Of a stretch of 64,000 nucleotides of DNA, positions 52,770 to 61,461 are shown one piece after another (the first letter of the stretch is position 1; every line of letters begins with the position of its first letter). A model generated the notes under the pieces. That model worked only from the letters and a program-made list of their open reading frames with translations, ran no database searches and was not told where the DNA came from. The translations under genes were made by a program, and so were the position numbers. Source of the DNA: Cupriavidus gilardii (GTDB taxonomy: Bacteria > Pseudomonadota > Gammaproteobacteria > Burkholderiales > Burkholderiaceae); NCBI RefSeq assembly GCF_013314895.1, contig NZ_JABTYE010000006.1:214936-278935 (forward strand), in the 5' to 3' direction.

Positions 52770-53494
52770 ACTTGCGTGAAGGGTTTGCTCGCTTGGTTGC
52801 ATGGCGCCGACGCTGGGCCCGCAGTTCGGCGCGTCACGGCGATCCGGTATGGCGCGCGGTGGCGCATGGGGTGGCGCACGATCTTCGTGTTCCGCCCACC
52901 GACATGCTGGCACTCGCGGGCCTGTATCGCGCCGGCGCACTGACCGCTCCTGCGTTCGCCGCACAGGTCGTTGCACACGCGCGCGAGGCGCTGACCCGGG
53001 TCGACGAACTGGGCTGCCTGATCGAGGAGGCCGTTCATCGATATCGCCGCGAAGCGGTCGATCTGGCGGCGCTGGTTGGGGGATGCGTCGATGCGGCATG
53101 GAGCGCGGCCGCCGAGACCGGCGTGGCCCTGCATTGGGAGGGCTTGCCTACCGCCGCAAGGGTGGATGGGGATGCCCGCATGCTCGAAATGGCCGTGACC
53201 CGTCTGCTGGCCCGAGCGATTCTCAATGCCTCACCCGATGCGGCCGTGCGTCTGCGGATCGGCGTCTCGGGCTGCGTGTGCTGCGTCGAGATGACGACAG
53301 CTGTCGCGTCGACCGGTGCGGTCGTCGCGGCGTTGTCGCGCACTGCGCCAGCCGGAATGTTCGTGCGGCGCGTGATGCGATGCCACCGCGGCAAGCTGAC
53401 GTTGCGCCAGGAGGGTGACGCGGCGATCTGGCGCCTGGTGCTGCCCCAAAGCAAGAAAGCACCCGAAGGTGCTTTCCTGCCTGTCGATCGGTAA
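52766..53494 (+). CDS. Degenerate histidine-kinase-like protein without a sensor domain
   Basis: 242 residues. The N-terminal 34 residues are basic, with no membrane helix. An H-box follows: His38 in AVAHGVAHDLRVPPTDMLAL resembles the HDLRxP motif of HisKA kinases. Beyond an HisKA-like second helix (AREALTRVDELGCLIEEAVHRY) the C-terminal half holds an N-box-like LARAILNASPDAAVRLRIG, but no DxGxG or GxGxGL nucleotide boxes are visible; the corresponding region reads CCVEMTTAVASTGAVVAAL. It is likely unable to bind ATP and may act as a phosphatase, scaffold or phosphotransfer module for the coupled regulator. Start overlaps the regulator stop. Its end contains the terminator of the convergent porin gene. 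Confidence 0.65.
   Translation: MNLREGFARLVAWRRRWARSSARHGDPVWRAVAHGVAHDLRVPPTDMLALAGLYRAGALTAPAFAAQVVAHAREALTRVDELGCLIEEAVHRYRREAVDLAALVGGCVDAAWSAAAETGVALHWEGLPTAARVDGDARMLEMAVTRLLARAILNASPDAAVRLRIGVSGCVCCVEMTTAVASTGAVVAALSRTAPAGMFVRRVMRCHRGKLTLRQEGDAAIWRLVLPQSKKAPEGAFLPVDR
53455..53476 (-). terminator. Terminator of the porin gene inside the kinase-like gene
   Basis: Stem GAAAGCACC/GGTGCTTTC with loop CGAA. On the minus strand it is followed by TTGCTTT. It lies 31 bases beyond the porin stop and within the last codons of the opposite gene. Confidence 0.75.
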
Positions 53495-53507
53495 GAAACG
53501 ACGCCGA

Positions 53508-54593
53508 TCAGAAGATGTGGCGGATACCCACGGCCACGCCGGTCTGGTTGCTCTTGCCCGGCAGTTCGGTGCGAGCACCGTCCTTGACCTTGTTGTAGTC
53601 GACCGTACCGTAGACCTGGGTACGCTTGGACAGCGCGTACTCGGCCAGCAGCACGCCGGTGTAGCGCTTGCCGTCGTTGCCGGCAACGCCATCCTTGTTG
53701 TCGATGTCGTCGTAGTAGAACGCGCCGGTCAGGGCCAGGGCCGGGGTCAGCTGATAGCTGGCGCCCACGTAGCCGATCTTGTCCTTGCGCGGATTGGCCG
53801 CATGGCTGCCGCCCACCGGAATCGGGTTGCCCGTGGTGGCTTGATCCGGGTTCAGGAAGCCGTTGTCGATGACGCCGGTGTGGTCCTTGCCGCCGATGTA
53901 ACCGACGAACAGCTTGGCTGCGCCAATGGTGTACTTACCGGCGACGCCCCACATTTGCTGCTTGTTCTCGTTGATGTCGCGGATTTCCTGGTACACGCCG
54001 CCGATGCCGAACGGGCCAAAGGCGTAGGACGCACGAGCACCCCAGTACTGGTTGGTGCGCACGCTGCCGGCTTGTTCGCCGAAGCCATAGCTGGCGCCGA
54101 CGTTCAGCCCGCCGAACTTGCCGTCATAGCTGATGACGTTGTCGCGGCGCAGTTGGGTCAGGAAGAACGGCCAGGCGTTGTTGGTGTAATTGCCGATCGT
54201 CAGCGGATCGAAATCACCGAACAGATTGAAGCCCTCGGTGTACTGGCGGCCCAGCTTGATGGTGCCGAAGTCGCCCGACAGACCGACGTAAGCCTGACGG
54301 CCGAACAGCGTGCCGGTAGCCTGGTTGCCACGGCCGGTGTCCGGATCGAAGCCGTTTTCCAGCTGGAAGATCGCCTTCAGGTTGTTGCCCAGGGCTTCGC
54401 TGCCCTTGATGCCCCAGCGGCTGTTGGTGATGGCGCCGTTGGTCAGTTCGACCAGGCCGTCATCGTTGGCGTTGGCGTTGGTGGTGTAGCGAATGCTTTG
54501 GTCGACGATCCCGTACAGCGTGACCGAGGTTTGCGCGTAGGCGCTGCCGGCGAACAGGGTGCCGAGTGCGAGAGTCAAGGCCGATTTCTTCAT
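53508..54593 (-). CDS. Gram-negative general porin (Porin_4/OmpC type)
   Basis: 361 residues. Signal peptide 1-20 (KKSALTLALGTLFAGSAYA). The mature start QTSVTLYGIVDQSIRYTTNAN and the end NQTGVAVGIRHIF (C-terminal Phe) are diagnostic for betaproteobacterial porins. RWGIKGSEALGNNLKAIFQLENGFDPDTG and LFGRQAYVGLSGDFGTIKLGRQYT are the conserved strands and constriction-loop region. It is a 16-stranded trimeric barrel for small hydrophilic solutes. AAGGAG is four bases from the ATG. Its codon use (AAC, GGC, CTG) is that of a highly expressed gene. Single gene with a terminator. Confidence 0.96.
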   Translation of the reverse strand: MKKSALTLALGTLFAGSAYAQTSVTLYGIVDQSIRYTTNANANDDGLVELTNGAITNSRWGIKGSEALGNNLKAIFQLENGFDPDTGRGNQATGTLFGRQAYVGLSGDFGTIKLGRQYTEGFNLFGDFDPLTIGNYTNNAWPFFLTQLRRDNVISYDGKFGGLNVGASYGFGEQAGSVRTNQYWGARASYAFGPFGIGGVYQEIRDINENKQQMWGVAGKYTIGAAKLFVGYIGGKDHTGVIDNGFLNPDQATTGNPIPVGGSHAANPRKDKIGYVGASYQLTPALALTGAFYYDDIDNKDGVAGNDGKRYTGVLLAEYALSKRTQVYGTVDYNKVKDGARTELPGKSNQTGVAVGIRHIF

Positions 54594-54933
54594 GGTGCTC
54601 CTTTTCTGTCTTGTGGTTCTGTCGCCGGATCGCGGCGGCATTTATGAGCTCTACGTTGTCGGTAGACGCCGCGAAAATTTATCAAAACGTAACCGGTTCC
54701 GACACCAATCCGTGCTCGGGCGGCGCCGAATGGACGCGGCTGGTGCAATTTCGTTGTCCGGCCGCGACAGTTGCCCGCAATGGTGCATTGCGGCGTGCAA
54801 AGTCGCGCCAGCGGGGGCGTCCAGGAACGGAAGGGGAAGCGGAAAGGGAGGAGGCGGGGACAGCAGGGCATCCGCGTCGGGACACCCCGCCAAAGGGGGG
54901 AGCGGCAGGACCGGGCGGTCCCGCCGCGGAAGG
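54594..54933. other. 340-bp gap between porin and minE
   Basis: It holds the porin ribosome site (AAGGAG) and, in its first 120 bases, an AT-rich stretch likely to contain the porin promoter on the minus strand (TTACGTTTTGATAAATT region near 54665-54690). The rest is G- and A-rich (GGAAGGGGAAGCGGAAAGGGAGGAGG). No gene and no clear terminator for the min operon. Confidence 0.45.
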
Positions 54934-55188
54934 TCAGCTCTGCGGGATCTCGATCTTGACCTCGAGCACCTCGAGGTTGTCCTGGCGCTCGAGACTGACC
55001 CGCAGGTCCTGGTCGCCGATCTTCACGTACTTCGAAATCACGGCAACCAGCTCGCGCTGCAGTGCCGGCAGATAGTCGGCCGGCGCGGAATGGCCGGTGC
55101 GTTCATGGGCGAGGATGATCTGCAGCCGCTCCTTGGCGACCGACGCGGATTTCTTTTTCTCCCCGAGCAGGAAGGACAGGATCGACAT
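54934..55188 (-). CDS. minE: Cell division topological specificity factor MinE
   Basis: 84 residues. The N terminus [30 protein letters not shown] contains the MinD-activating helix and the membrane-targeting first helix; [30 protein letters not shown] is the topological specificity domain. It stimulates MinD ATPase and drives pole-to-pole oscillation that confines MinCD to the poles. Last gene of minCDE; 15 bases after minD. Confidence 0.97.
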   Translation of the reverse strand: MSILSFLLGEKKKSASVAKERLQIILAHERTGHSAPADYLPALQRELVAVISKYVKIGDQDLRVSLERQDNLEVLEVKIEIPQS

Positions 55189-55203
55189 GGGGATGAACCC
55201 TCC

Positions 55204-56016
55204 TTACTTGTTGCCGAACAGGCGCGACAGCAGGCCCGGCTTCTGATAATCGACGAAGCGCATCGGCTTTTCCTTGCCGAGGAAGCGGTCCACGACGTCG
55301 CCATAGGCGTCGGCCACGTCCGTTCCCTCCAGATGGATGGCCGGCGTGCCCTGGTTCGAGGCGTGCAGCACCGCCTCGGATTCGGGAATCACGCCGATCA
55401 GCTTGATGCGCAGGATTTCCTGGATATCGGTCAGCGACAGCATCTCGCCGCCGTGCACCCGCTTCGGGTTGTAGCGCGTGATCAGCAGGTGTTCCTTGAT
55501 CGGCTCGCCTTCGCTGGCGCGCTTGGTCTTGGACGACAGGATGCCCAGAATCCGGTCGGAGTCGCGCACCGACGAGACTTCCGGATTGGTCACGATCAGT
55601 GCTTCGTCGGCAAAGTACATCGCCATCAGCGCGCCGGTTTCGATGCCCGCCGGCGAATCGCAGACGATGTATTCGAAGTCCATGTCGATCAGATTCTTGA
55701 TCACCTTCTCGACGCCTTCGTGCGTCAGCGCTTCCTTGTCGCGCGTCTGCGAGGCCGGCAGGATGAACAGGTTCTCGCACTTCTTGTCCTTGATCAGCGC
55801 CTGATGCAGGTTCGCTTCGCCCTGCACCACATTGATCAGGTCATAGACCACCCGGCGCTCGCAACCCATGATCAGGTCGAGGTTGCGCAGGCCGACGTCG
55901 AAGTCGATCACGGCGGTCTTGTGGCCGCGCAGGGCCAGCCCGGCGGCGAAGCTCGCGCTGGTGGTGGTCTTGCCGACGCCTCCCTTGCCGGAGGTCACAA
56001 CGATGATTTTTGCCAT
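55204..56016 (-). CDS. minD: Septum site-determining ATPase MinD
   Basis: 270 residues. The deviant Walker A motif is SGKGGVGKTT at 9-18. FDVGLRNLDLIMGCERRVVYDLINV is the switch region, followed by EYIVCDSPAGIE. The C-terminal amphipathic helix (PGLLSRLFGNK) is the membrane-targeting sequence. It recruits MinC to the membrane as ATP dimers. Complete, highly conserved. Confidence 0.98.
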   Translation of the reverse strand: MAKIIVVTSGKGGVGKTTTSASFAAGLALRGHKTAVIDFDVGLRNLDLIMGCERRVVYDLINVVQGEANLHQALIKDKKCENLFILPASQTRDKEALTHEGVEKVIKNLIDMDFEYIVCDSPAGIETGALMAMYFADEALIVTNPEVSSVRDSDRILGILSSKTKRASEGEPIKEHLLITRYNPKRVHGGEMLSLTDIQEILRIKLIGVIPESEAVLHASNQGTPAIHLEGTDVADAYGDVVDRFLGKEKPMRFVDYQKPGLLSRLFGNK

Positions 56017-56077
56017 GGCTCTTGGTCCAGTAATAGGGTTGAAGCTTGCGCTGCGATGTTGCGGGACTCGGCCGGAC

Positions 56078-56839
56078 TCACTTCATGCGAAGCGGCTCGA
56101 GAATCAGGGTTTCGTCGGCGAGCCGGACCTGCGCGGGTTTGCCCAGCACGTCGGGCGGCAGGGTCTGTTCGGCGGTCCGGTAAATGCCGGCGATCGAAAT
56201 CAGTTCGGGTTCCAGGCAGGTGCAGAAAATGCGCGCGTCCGGATTGCCCTTGACCCCCGCCAGCGCACGGCCGCGCAGCGGGGCATAAATATGGATATTG
56301 CCTTCGGCGATGACCTCCGCGCCGAAGCTGACCACGTCCATGATGACGACGTCGCCGTGCGCGTAGATCTGCTGGCCCGAGCGTAGCGGCTTGTCGATCA
56401 GCAGCGTCGTGGCGGCCCGCGGCGGTTCCGGCGTGGCAACCGGGGCTGCGGCTGGCGCGGCAGCCGCAGCCTCGCTGGCCGCCGCCTGCTCTGCGTCGCG
56501 GGCGGCGCGCCCGTTGCCGCGGCGGCTCTGGCTGTCGAGCATCGGCAGTCCGCAGGCCTGGGCCCAGTCGTGCTGCTCCTGGCGTGCCACCACGCCGATC
56601 GCGCGGGCCTTCAGCGTGGACAGCGTGTCGATCACCGCGCCCAGCTCCGGCCGCTGGTCGTCCTGCAGCGAGCGCAGGTCCAGCGCGATGACGTCGTTCG
56701 AGAAGAAATCGGGGGTGGCTTCGAAGCGCGACAGCAGATCGTCTCGCAGCGCCGAGGTATCCGCGGTATGGAGCGCAAGAAGGAGGGCGTCGACATTGCC
56801 ACTACGCAGCTCGAAGTGTGGCGATTTCTTCTGGGACAT
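56078..56839 (-). CDS. minC: Septum formation inhibitor MinC
   Basis: 253 residues from [11 protein letters not shown]. The N-terminal domain (residues 1-105) inhibits FtsZ; a linker of about 45 residues is Ala/Pro-rich ([22 protein letters not shown]). The C-terminal beta-helix domain carries the MinD-binding pattern [43 protein letters not shown]. No clear Shine-Dalgarno before this ATG; an ATG nine codons upstream is a weaker alternative. First gene of the operon; minD follows after 61 bases. Confidence 0.95.
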   Translation of the reverse strand: MSQKKSPHFELRSGNVDALLLALHTADTSALRDDLLSRFEATPDFFSNDVIALDLRSLQDDQRPELGAVIDTLSTLKARAIGVVARQEQHDWAQACGLPMLDSQSRRGNGRAARDAEQAAASEAAAAAPAAAPVATPEPPRAATTLLIDKPLRSGQQIYAHGDVVIMDVVSFGAEVIAEGNIHIYAPLRGRALAGVKGNPDARIFCTCLEPELISIAGIYRTAEQTLPPDVLGKPAQVRLADETLILEPLRMK

Positions 56840-57026
56840 AGCCGGGTAAGCGTGGAAATATCGCATTCTAACTGCGTCTCCCCGGCTAACTGTAACAATT
56901 GTCGATCAGGTGACCTGCACGGCGCGACGTTGGCAGCCTGGTCCGGCAGGTTCGTCCTCAGGTCGACCTTCGTTCTCCAGCGCACTGCCACTTGTTACGA
57001 TTGCGCATCCTGACCGAGGAGCGTTC

Positions 57027-57998
57027 ATGGGTGCGATCGTCAATTGCGTGGCCTACCGGGGCGGCAAGCGGCTGGGCGAAGTCCCGTTGGAGGACATCAG
57101 CGAGGTACTGAAGACGCCGGGCACATTTGTCTGGCTGGGCCTGTACGAACCGGATCTCGCGCTGCTGCGCCAGGCGCAGCTCGAATTCGGGCTGCACGAT
57201 CTGGCGGTCGAGGACGCGTTGAACGCCCATCAGCGCCCCAAGCTGGAGTCCTATGGCGACAGCGTCTTCATCGTGCTCAATACCGCCCAACTGGTCGGCG
57301 ACAGCGTCGAGATCGGCGAGACGCATCTGTTCGTCGGCCCCAACTACGTGGTATCGGTCCGCCACGGGGCCAGCAGCACCTACGCGCCCGTGCGCGATCG
57401 CTGCGAGCACGAGCCGCACGCGCTGGCCAACGGCCCAGGCTACGTGCTGTACGCCCTGATGGACTTCGTCGTCGATCACTACATGCCGATCGTCAACCGG
57501 CTCGAGGACACCTTCGAGCAACTGGAGCAGGGCCTGTTCCGCGACCAGTTCGACCGCACCGCGATCGAACGGCTGTACCACATCAAGCGACAGGTGCTGC
57601 GGCTGCGCAATGCCGTCTATCCGATCGAGGAGATGTGCGGCCAACTGATTCGCCTGCACGAGGACCTGGTGCCCAGGGATCTGCGGGCCTATTTCCGCGA
57701 CGTCGAGGACCATGCGAGCCGGCTGCTGCGAACGCTGGACGTCGTGCGGGAGATGCTGACCACCGCGGTGCAGGTCAATCTGGCGCTGGTCACGGTGGGA
57801 CAGAACGAGGTGGTGAAGCGGCTGGCCGGCTGGGGTGCCATTCTCGCGATCCCGACCGTGGTGTTCAGCCTGTACGGCATGAACTTCGAATTCATGCCGG
57901 AGCTGAAACTGCCCTTCGCCTATCCGGCCGTGATCGCCGGTACCGCGCTGGCCTGCACGGCGCTCTGGCGCAAGTTGCATCGGGCAGGGTGGGTCTGA
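57027..57998 (+). CDS. corA: CorA-family magnesium/metal transporter
   Basis: 323 residues. GAGGAG is seven bases from the ATG. The cytoplasmic domain of CorA (YRGGKRLGEVPLEDI, KTPGTFVWLGLYEPD, VEDALNAHQRPKLESYGDSVFIVL, then long coiled-coil helices) precedes two C-terminal helices. The GMN signature is at 284-286 (FSLYGMNFEFMPEL), between helix 1 and helix 2. It is a pentameric channel for Mg2+ and other divalent ions such as Co2+ and Ni2+. The last 12 residues are basic (LWRKLHRAGWV). A 16-bp repeat array begins at the stop codon. Confidence 0.95.
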   Translation: MGAIVNCVAYRGGKRLGEVPLEDISEVLKTPGTFVWLGLYEPDLALLRQAQLEFGLHDLAVEDALNAHQRPKLESYGDSVFIVLNTAQLVGDSVEIGETHLFVGPNYVVSVRHGASSTYAPVRDRCEHEPHALANGPGYVLYALMDFVVDHYMPIVNRLEDTFEQLEQGLFRDQFDRTAIERLYHIKRQVLRLRNAVYPIEEMCGQLIRLHEDLVPRDLRAYFRDVEDHASRLLRTLDVVREMLTTAVQVNLALVTVGQNEVVKRLAGWGAILAIPTVVFSLYGMNFEFMPELKLPFAYPAVIAGTALACTALWRKLHRAGWV

Positions 57999-58075
57999 GG
58001 GCCTAAAACCCAAGGGCCTAAAACCTGCGGGCCTAAAAGGCGTGAGGGCCTAAAAACATGAGGGCCTAAAAAAAC
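57998..58075 (+). repeat. Five GGGCCTAAAA repeats after corA
   Basis: Five exact copies of GGGCCTAAAA start at 57999, 58014, 58029, 58046 and 58062, spaced 15 to 17 bases. The flanks vary (CCCAA, CCTGC, GGCGTGA, ACATGA). The array starts at the stop codon of corA. Confidence 0.92.
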
Positions 58076-58219
58076 CGGCCACCACCTCCGGTGCCGGGGC
58101 GCGACATTGCGATGGTGGTGGCCGGGTCCGCGCAAGCTGCCCGTGTGGAGAACAACGCCGGGCATGTTACGAGCGCGGCGCTCCAGCGTTGTCGAGAACG
58201 GCCCGCGACTTTCGCGTTC

Positions 58220-58282
58220 GGCTCTTGTGGCTCCTGTAGCTCTTGTGGCTCATGTGGCTCATGTGGCTCATGTGGCTCATGT
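58220..58282 (+). repeat. Seven 9-bp repeats (GGCTCATGT type)
   Basis: GGCTCTTGT, GGCTCCTGT and AGCTCTTGT are followed by four exact copies of GGCTCATGT. Lies 160 bases before the alpha/beta hydrolase start. Reading frames through it would give Cys-Gly-Ser repeats but have no start or ribosome site, so it is taken as non-coding. Confidence 0.9.
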
Positions 58283-58442
58283 GGCCCCACGCGCCAGGAA
58301 AAAATCTGCGCGCTTTGCACAATGGCGACGGCATCGCGGCACGGGCACAGCGGGGGCAGGACGGGCAGGCGGCAAGCAAACGACAGCCGGTCTCGGAATG
58401 CAATTTGCATCCCCTTCCGAATCGATCTTCGGAGGACAGACG

Positions 58443-59384
58443 ATGAACGATCCGCACGATATGTCCGCGGTCTCTGCCACGTCCGGGGCTGCGCCAACGA
58501 GCGAGTGCCAGGATGCCGTGGCGCACCGGACGCTGGACCTCGACGGCATGCGCATTTTCTACCGCGAAGCCGGACCGAAAGACGCCCCCACGGTGCTGCT
58601 GCCACACGGCTACCCGTGCTCGTCCTACCAATACCGCCGTCTACTGCCGGCGCTCGCCGACCGCTGGCATGCCGTGGCGCCGGATTTTCCGGGATTCGGC
58701 TACAGCGATACGCCGGACTTCGGCCGGTTCCGCTACGACTTCGACGCCTATGCGGCCTTTCTCGAGCGCTTCGCCGACGCCCTGGGACTGCGGCGGTTTG
58801 CGCTCTATCTGCACGACTACGGTTCGCAGATCGGCTTGCGCCTTGCCATCCCGGCGCCGGAGCGGATTACCGCGCTGATCGTGCAGAACGGCGATATCTA
58901 CGAGGACGCGCTCGGGCCCAAGTACGAGACGATCCGGCGCTATTGGGCGGACCCGTCGCCGGCCAATCGCGCGCCGCTGGAAGGGGCCGCCAGCGAGCAC
59001 GGCTTTCGCGACGAATTCATCGGCGAAATCAAGCCCGAACACGTGCCCCGCATGTCGCCGGATCTATGGACGCTGCACTGGCGCCTGATGGATACGCCGG
59101 CCCGGCGCGAGCTGGCCGTGCGGCTGATGGAAGGGCTCAAGGCGAATCTCGACTGGTTTCCGCGCTATCAGGCCTATCTTCGCGAGCATCAGCCGCCGAC
59201 GCTGATCCTATGGGGACCGCACGACGGCTATATGCCCGAGGCCGCGGGCCGTGCCTATCTGCGCGATCTGCCGCGCGCCGAACTGCATATGACCGACGGC
59301 GGCCATTGGCTGCTGGAGACGCATTTCGCGCAGGTGTGCCCGCTGATCCGCGACTTTCTCGGCCGCGTGCCGCAGGCCACGTGA
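58443..59384 (+). CDS. Alpha/beta hydrolase, epoxide hydrolase/haloalkane dehalogenase type
   Basis: 313 residues, with GGAGG seven bases from the ATG. The oxyanion motif is LLPHGYPCSSYQY at 53-65. The nucleophile is Asp125 in LYLHDYGSQIG, where esterases would have Ser, so an epoxide hydrolase or dehalogenase mechanism is suggested. The proton-relay His288 is in TDGGHWLLETH. Asp in WGPHDGYMPEA completes the triad. A variable cap domain of about 100 residues (GPKYETIRRYWADPSPANRAP onwards) lies between. Substrate unknown. No signal peptide. Single-gene unit after two tandem arrays. Confidence 0.88.
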   Translation: MNDPHDMSAVSATSGAAPTSECQDAVAHRTLDLDGMRIFYREAGPKDAPTVLLPHGYPCSSYQYRRLLPALADRWHAVAPDFPGFGYSDTPDFGRFRYDFDAYAAFLERFADALGLRRFALYLHDYGSQIGLRLAIPAPERITALIVQNGDIYEDALGPKYETIRRYWADPSPANRAPLEGAASEHGFRDEFIGEIKPEHVPRMSPDLWTLHWRLMDTPARRELAVRLMEGLKANLDWFPRYQAYLREHQPPTLILWGPHDGYMPEAAGRAYLRDLPRAELHMTDGGHWLLETHFAQVCPLIRDFLGRVPQAT

Positions 59385-59405
59385 CGCACCGCCGGCGTGG
59401 CGCAA

Positions 59406-60356
59406 TCAGACCAGCCGCGCTCCAGGCCACGCGCCCGACATCACGATGGTCCGCACCGACTGCCGTACCGACTGCATGACGTCCCACAGGCCGGGCACCG
59501 TCGGCCGATTGCGCGCGACCGTCAGCGCAATCTGCCGCGTGACGACGGGATCGACGAGCCGCGTCGATACCAGCCGTCCCTGCGCGACGCGGTCGGCGAC
59601 CGCGGCGAACGGCAGCAGCGTCGCGCCGCAGCCTTCCTCGACCAGCCGCATCGACACCGTGTTCGACGCATCGCATTCGAGCGCGAGCGTCAGCGCGGTG
59701 CCGGCGCGCGCGGCCAGCCCCTCGGCCAGCACGCGCAGGCCGTGCTCGGTGCTCGGCAGGATCAGCGGCACTTCGCCGAGCCTGCGCACCGGGAAGGTCG
59801 GACCGATATGCGTCCACGAGGTCGGCGTGACCAGCGTCAAGTCTTCCTCGAGCAGCACGTCGACCTTCAGCGCGCCGTGCTGCTCGGGCAGATAGAGCAG
59901 CGCGACATCGACTTCGCCCGCGGCGAGCCAGCCGAGCAGCGGACTGGCCAGCCCCTCGACGAAGCGCAGCCTCGTCGCCGGGAACCGTTGCTTCAGCGCG
60001 GTGCCGATGCTGGCGAACGCGGTGTGCGCGATGGTCGGCTGCGCGGCGATCACCAATTGCGCCGGTCCCTGCGCCGTCGAGGCGCGGATTGCCTCGCGCG
60101 CCTCGGCCAGCGTCGAGGCGACCTGGCGCGCGTAGCCGAGCAGGGTATGGCCCGCCTCGGTCAACACCACGCCGCGTCCGCTGCGGTGGAACAACCGCGT
60201 GTCCAGCGCCGCTTCGAGCCGTGCGATCTGCCGGCTGACGGTGGACTGGTCCGCGCCCAGTTCCAGCGCGGCGCGCGAGATGCTCTGCGTGTTCGCCACG
60301 CAGACGAAGCAGGCCAGGTCGTCCGAGTTCGGCGTCGGTGCGTTGTTGCCGCTCAT
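59406..60356 (-). CDS. LysR-family transcriptional regulator
   Basis: 316 residues from MSGNNAPTPN. The winged helix-turn-helix is DDLACFVCVANTQSISRAALELGADQSTVSRQIARLEAAL, followed by a two-lobed effector domain (QLVIAAQPTIAHTAFASIGTALKQRF ...). It starts 10 bases after the dehydrogenase stop, with GAGGGG just before the ATG, so it is the last gene of the operon that begins with the Bug receptor. A LysR that is co-transcribed with the genes it probably controls would form an autoregulated circuit. The ligand is not known. Confidence 0.92.
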   Translation of the reverse strand: MSGNNAPTPNSDDLACFVCVANTQSISRAALELGADQSTVSRQIARLEAALDTRLFHRSGRGVVLTEAGHTLLGYARQVASTLAEAREAIRASTAQGPAQLVIAAQPTIAHTAFASIGTALKQRFPATRLRFVEGLASPLLGWLAAGEVDVALLYLPEQHGALKVDVLLEEDLTLVTPTSWTHIGPTFPVRRLGEVPLILPSTEHGLRVLAEGLAARAGTALTLALECDASNTVSMRLVEEGCGATLLPFAAVADRVAQGRLVSTRLVDPVVTRQIALTVARNRPTVPGLWDVMQSVRQSVRTIVMSGAWPGARLV

Positions 60357-60363
60357 GCGCCCC

Positions 60364-61296
60364 TCAGGCACCGCGCCCGGCCCCGGCGCTGTCGCCGCTC
60401 GCGGAAGCCGGCGTATCGCCTATCGCGAAATCCGCCATGTGTTCGAGTGCGCGGACCAGCCCGGAATGGTCCCAGGCCTCGCCGCCGAGCGCTTCGCAGA
60501 CATTGAACAGCTGCTGGCACGACGCGGTGCCGGGCAGGCTCAGTCCCAGCTTGCGGGCGGTCGACAACGCCAGATTCAGGTCCTTCTGATGCAGCGCAAT
60601 CCGGAAGCCGGGCTCGAAGGTGCGGCGGATCATCCGTTCGCCATGCACTTCGAGAATGCGCGAGCTGGCAAAGCCGCCCATCAGCGCCTGCCGCACGCGG
60701 GCGGGATCGGCGCCGGCCTTTGCGGCGAGCACCAGCGCCTCGCCAACCGCCTCGATCGTCAGCGCGACGATGACCTGGTTCGCGACCTTGGCGATCTGTC
60801 CGTCGCCGACGCCGCCGACCAGCGTGATGTTTTTGCCCATCAGCTGCAGCAGCGGCAACACGCGATCGAACACCTCCTGCTTGCCGCCCGCCATGATCGA
60901 CAGCGTGCCGGCCTTGGCGCCGACCTCGCCGCCGGAGACTGGCGCATCGACATAGTCGCAGCCGAGGGCCTCGATGCGTCTGGCGAATTCGCGCGTCTCG
61001 ATCGGCGAGATCGAGCTCATGTCGACCACGACCTTGCCGCCGGACAGTCCTGCCGCGACCCCGTTGTCGGCGAACAGCACGCGCTCGACATCGGGCGTAT
61101 CGGGCAGCATCAGGATGATGACCTCCGCCTGGCGCGCGACCTCGGCGGCGTTCGCGCAGGCGCGCGCACCGGCATCGCGCAGCGCCTGCGGTGCGCCGCT
61201 GCGGCTATGGACGTACAGCGTATGTCCGCCTTCGAGTAGATGCTGGGCCATCGGGGCGCCCATCACGCCCAGGCCGATGAATCCGATATTGCTCAT
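60364..61296 (-). CDS. NAD(P)-dependent 3-hydroxyacid dehydrogenase (GarR/HIBADH family)
   Basis: 310 residues. MSNIGFIGLGVMGAPMAQHLLEGGH gives the Rossmann motif GLGVMG. The 3-hydroxyisobutyrate dehydrogenase signature is GFIGLGVMG; the catalytic block VDAPVSGGEVGAKAGTLSIMAGG and the lysine in GGVGDGQIAKVANQVIV (the catalytic Lys of the family) are present. Members reduce tartronate semialdehyde, methylmalonate semialdehyde or related 3-oxo acids; the choice is not clear. GAGG is seven bases from the ATG. Sits between the Ldh2-type dehydrogenase and the LysR regulator in one direction. The last 20 residues are Ala/Ser/Gly-rich. Confidence 0.9.
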   Translation of the reverse strand: MSNIGFIGLGVMGAPMAQHLLEGGHTLYVHSRSGAPQALRDAGARACANAAEVARQAEVIILMLPDTPDVERVLFADNGVAAGLSGGKVVVDMSSISPIETREFARRIEALGCDYVDAPVSGGEVGAKAGTLSIMAGGKQEVFDRVLPLLQLMGKNITLVGGVGDGQIAKVANQVIVALTIEAVGEALVLAAKAGADPARVRQALMGGFASSRILEVHGERMIRRTFEPGFRIALHQKDLNLALSTARKLGLSLPGTASCQQLFNVCEALGGEAWDHSGLVRALEHMADFAIGDTPASASGDSAGAGRGA

Positions 61297-61423
61297 CTGT
61301 TTGCCTCATCGATCGATCCGGAACCGCCAGCCCGCCCAGCATCGTCGCTGGCGCGGCCGGCACCAGCGTCAGCATACGCTCTGCCGGCGATGCCGCGCCG
61401 CCATGGCGGGCGGCCACGCCCAG

Positions 61424-61451
61424 GACCCAAGACCCAAGACCCAAGACCCAA
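61424..61451 (+). repeat. Four 7-bp repeats (GACCCAA) between two dehydrogenase genes
   Basis: Four exact copies of GACCCAA in tandem, within the 165-base gap between the two dehydrogenase genes. No other feature is visible in that gap. Confidence 0.9.
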
Positions 61452-61461
61452 GGCTCGAGGC

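Noticed and set aside
58091..58442. Frames through the 9-bp repeats that give Cys-Gly-Ser repeats joined to the hydrolase frame
   Set aside because: No ribosome site upstream, whereas the hydrolase ATG at 58443 has GGAGG at ideal spacing.
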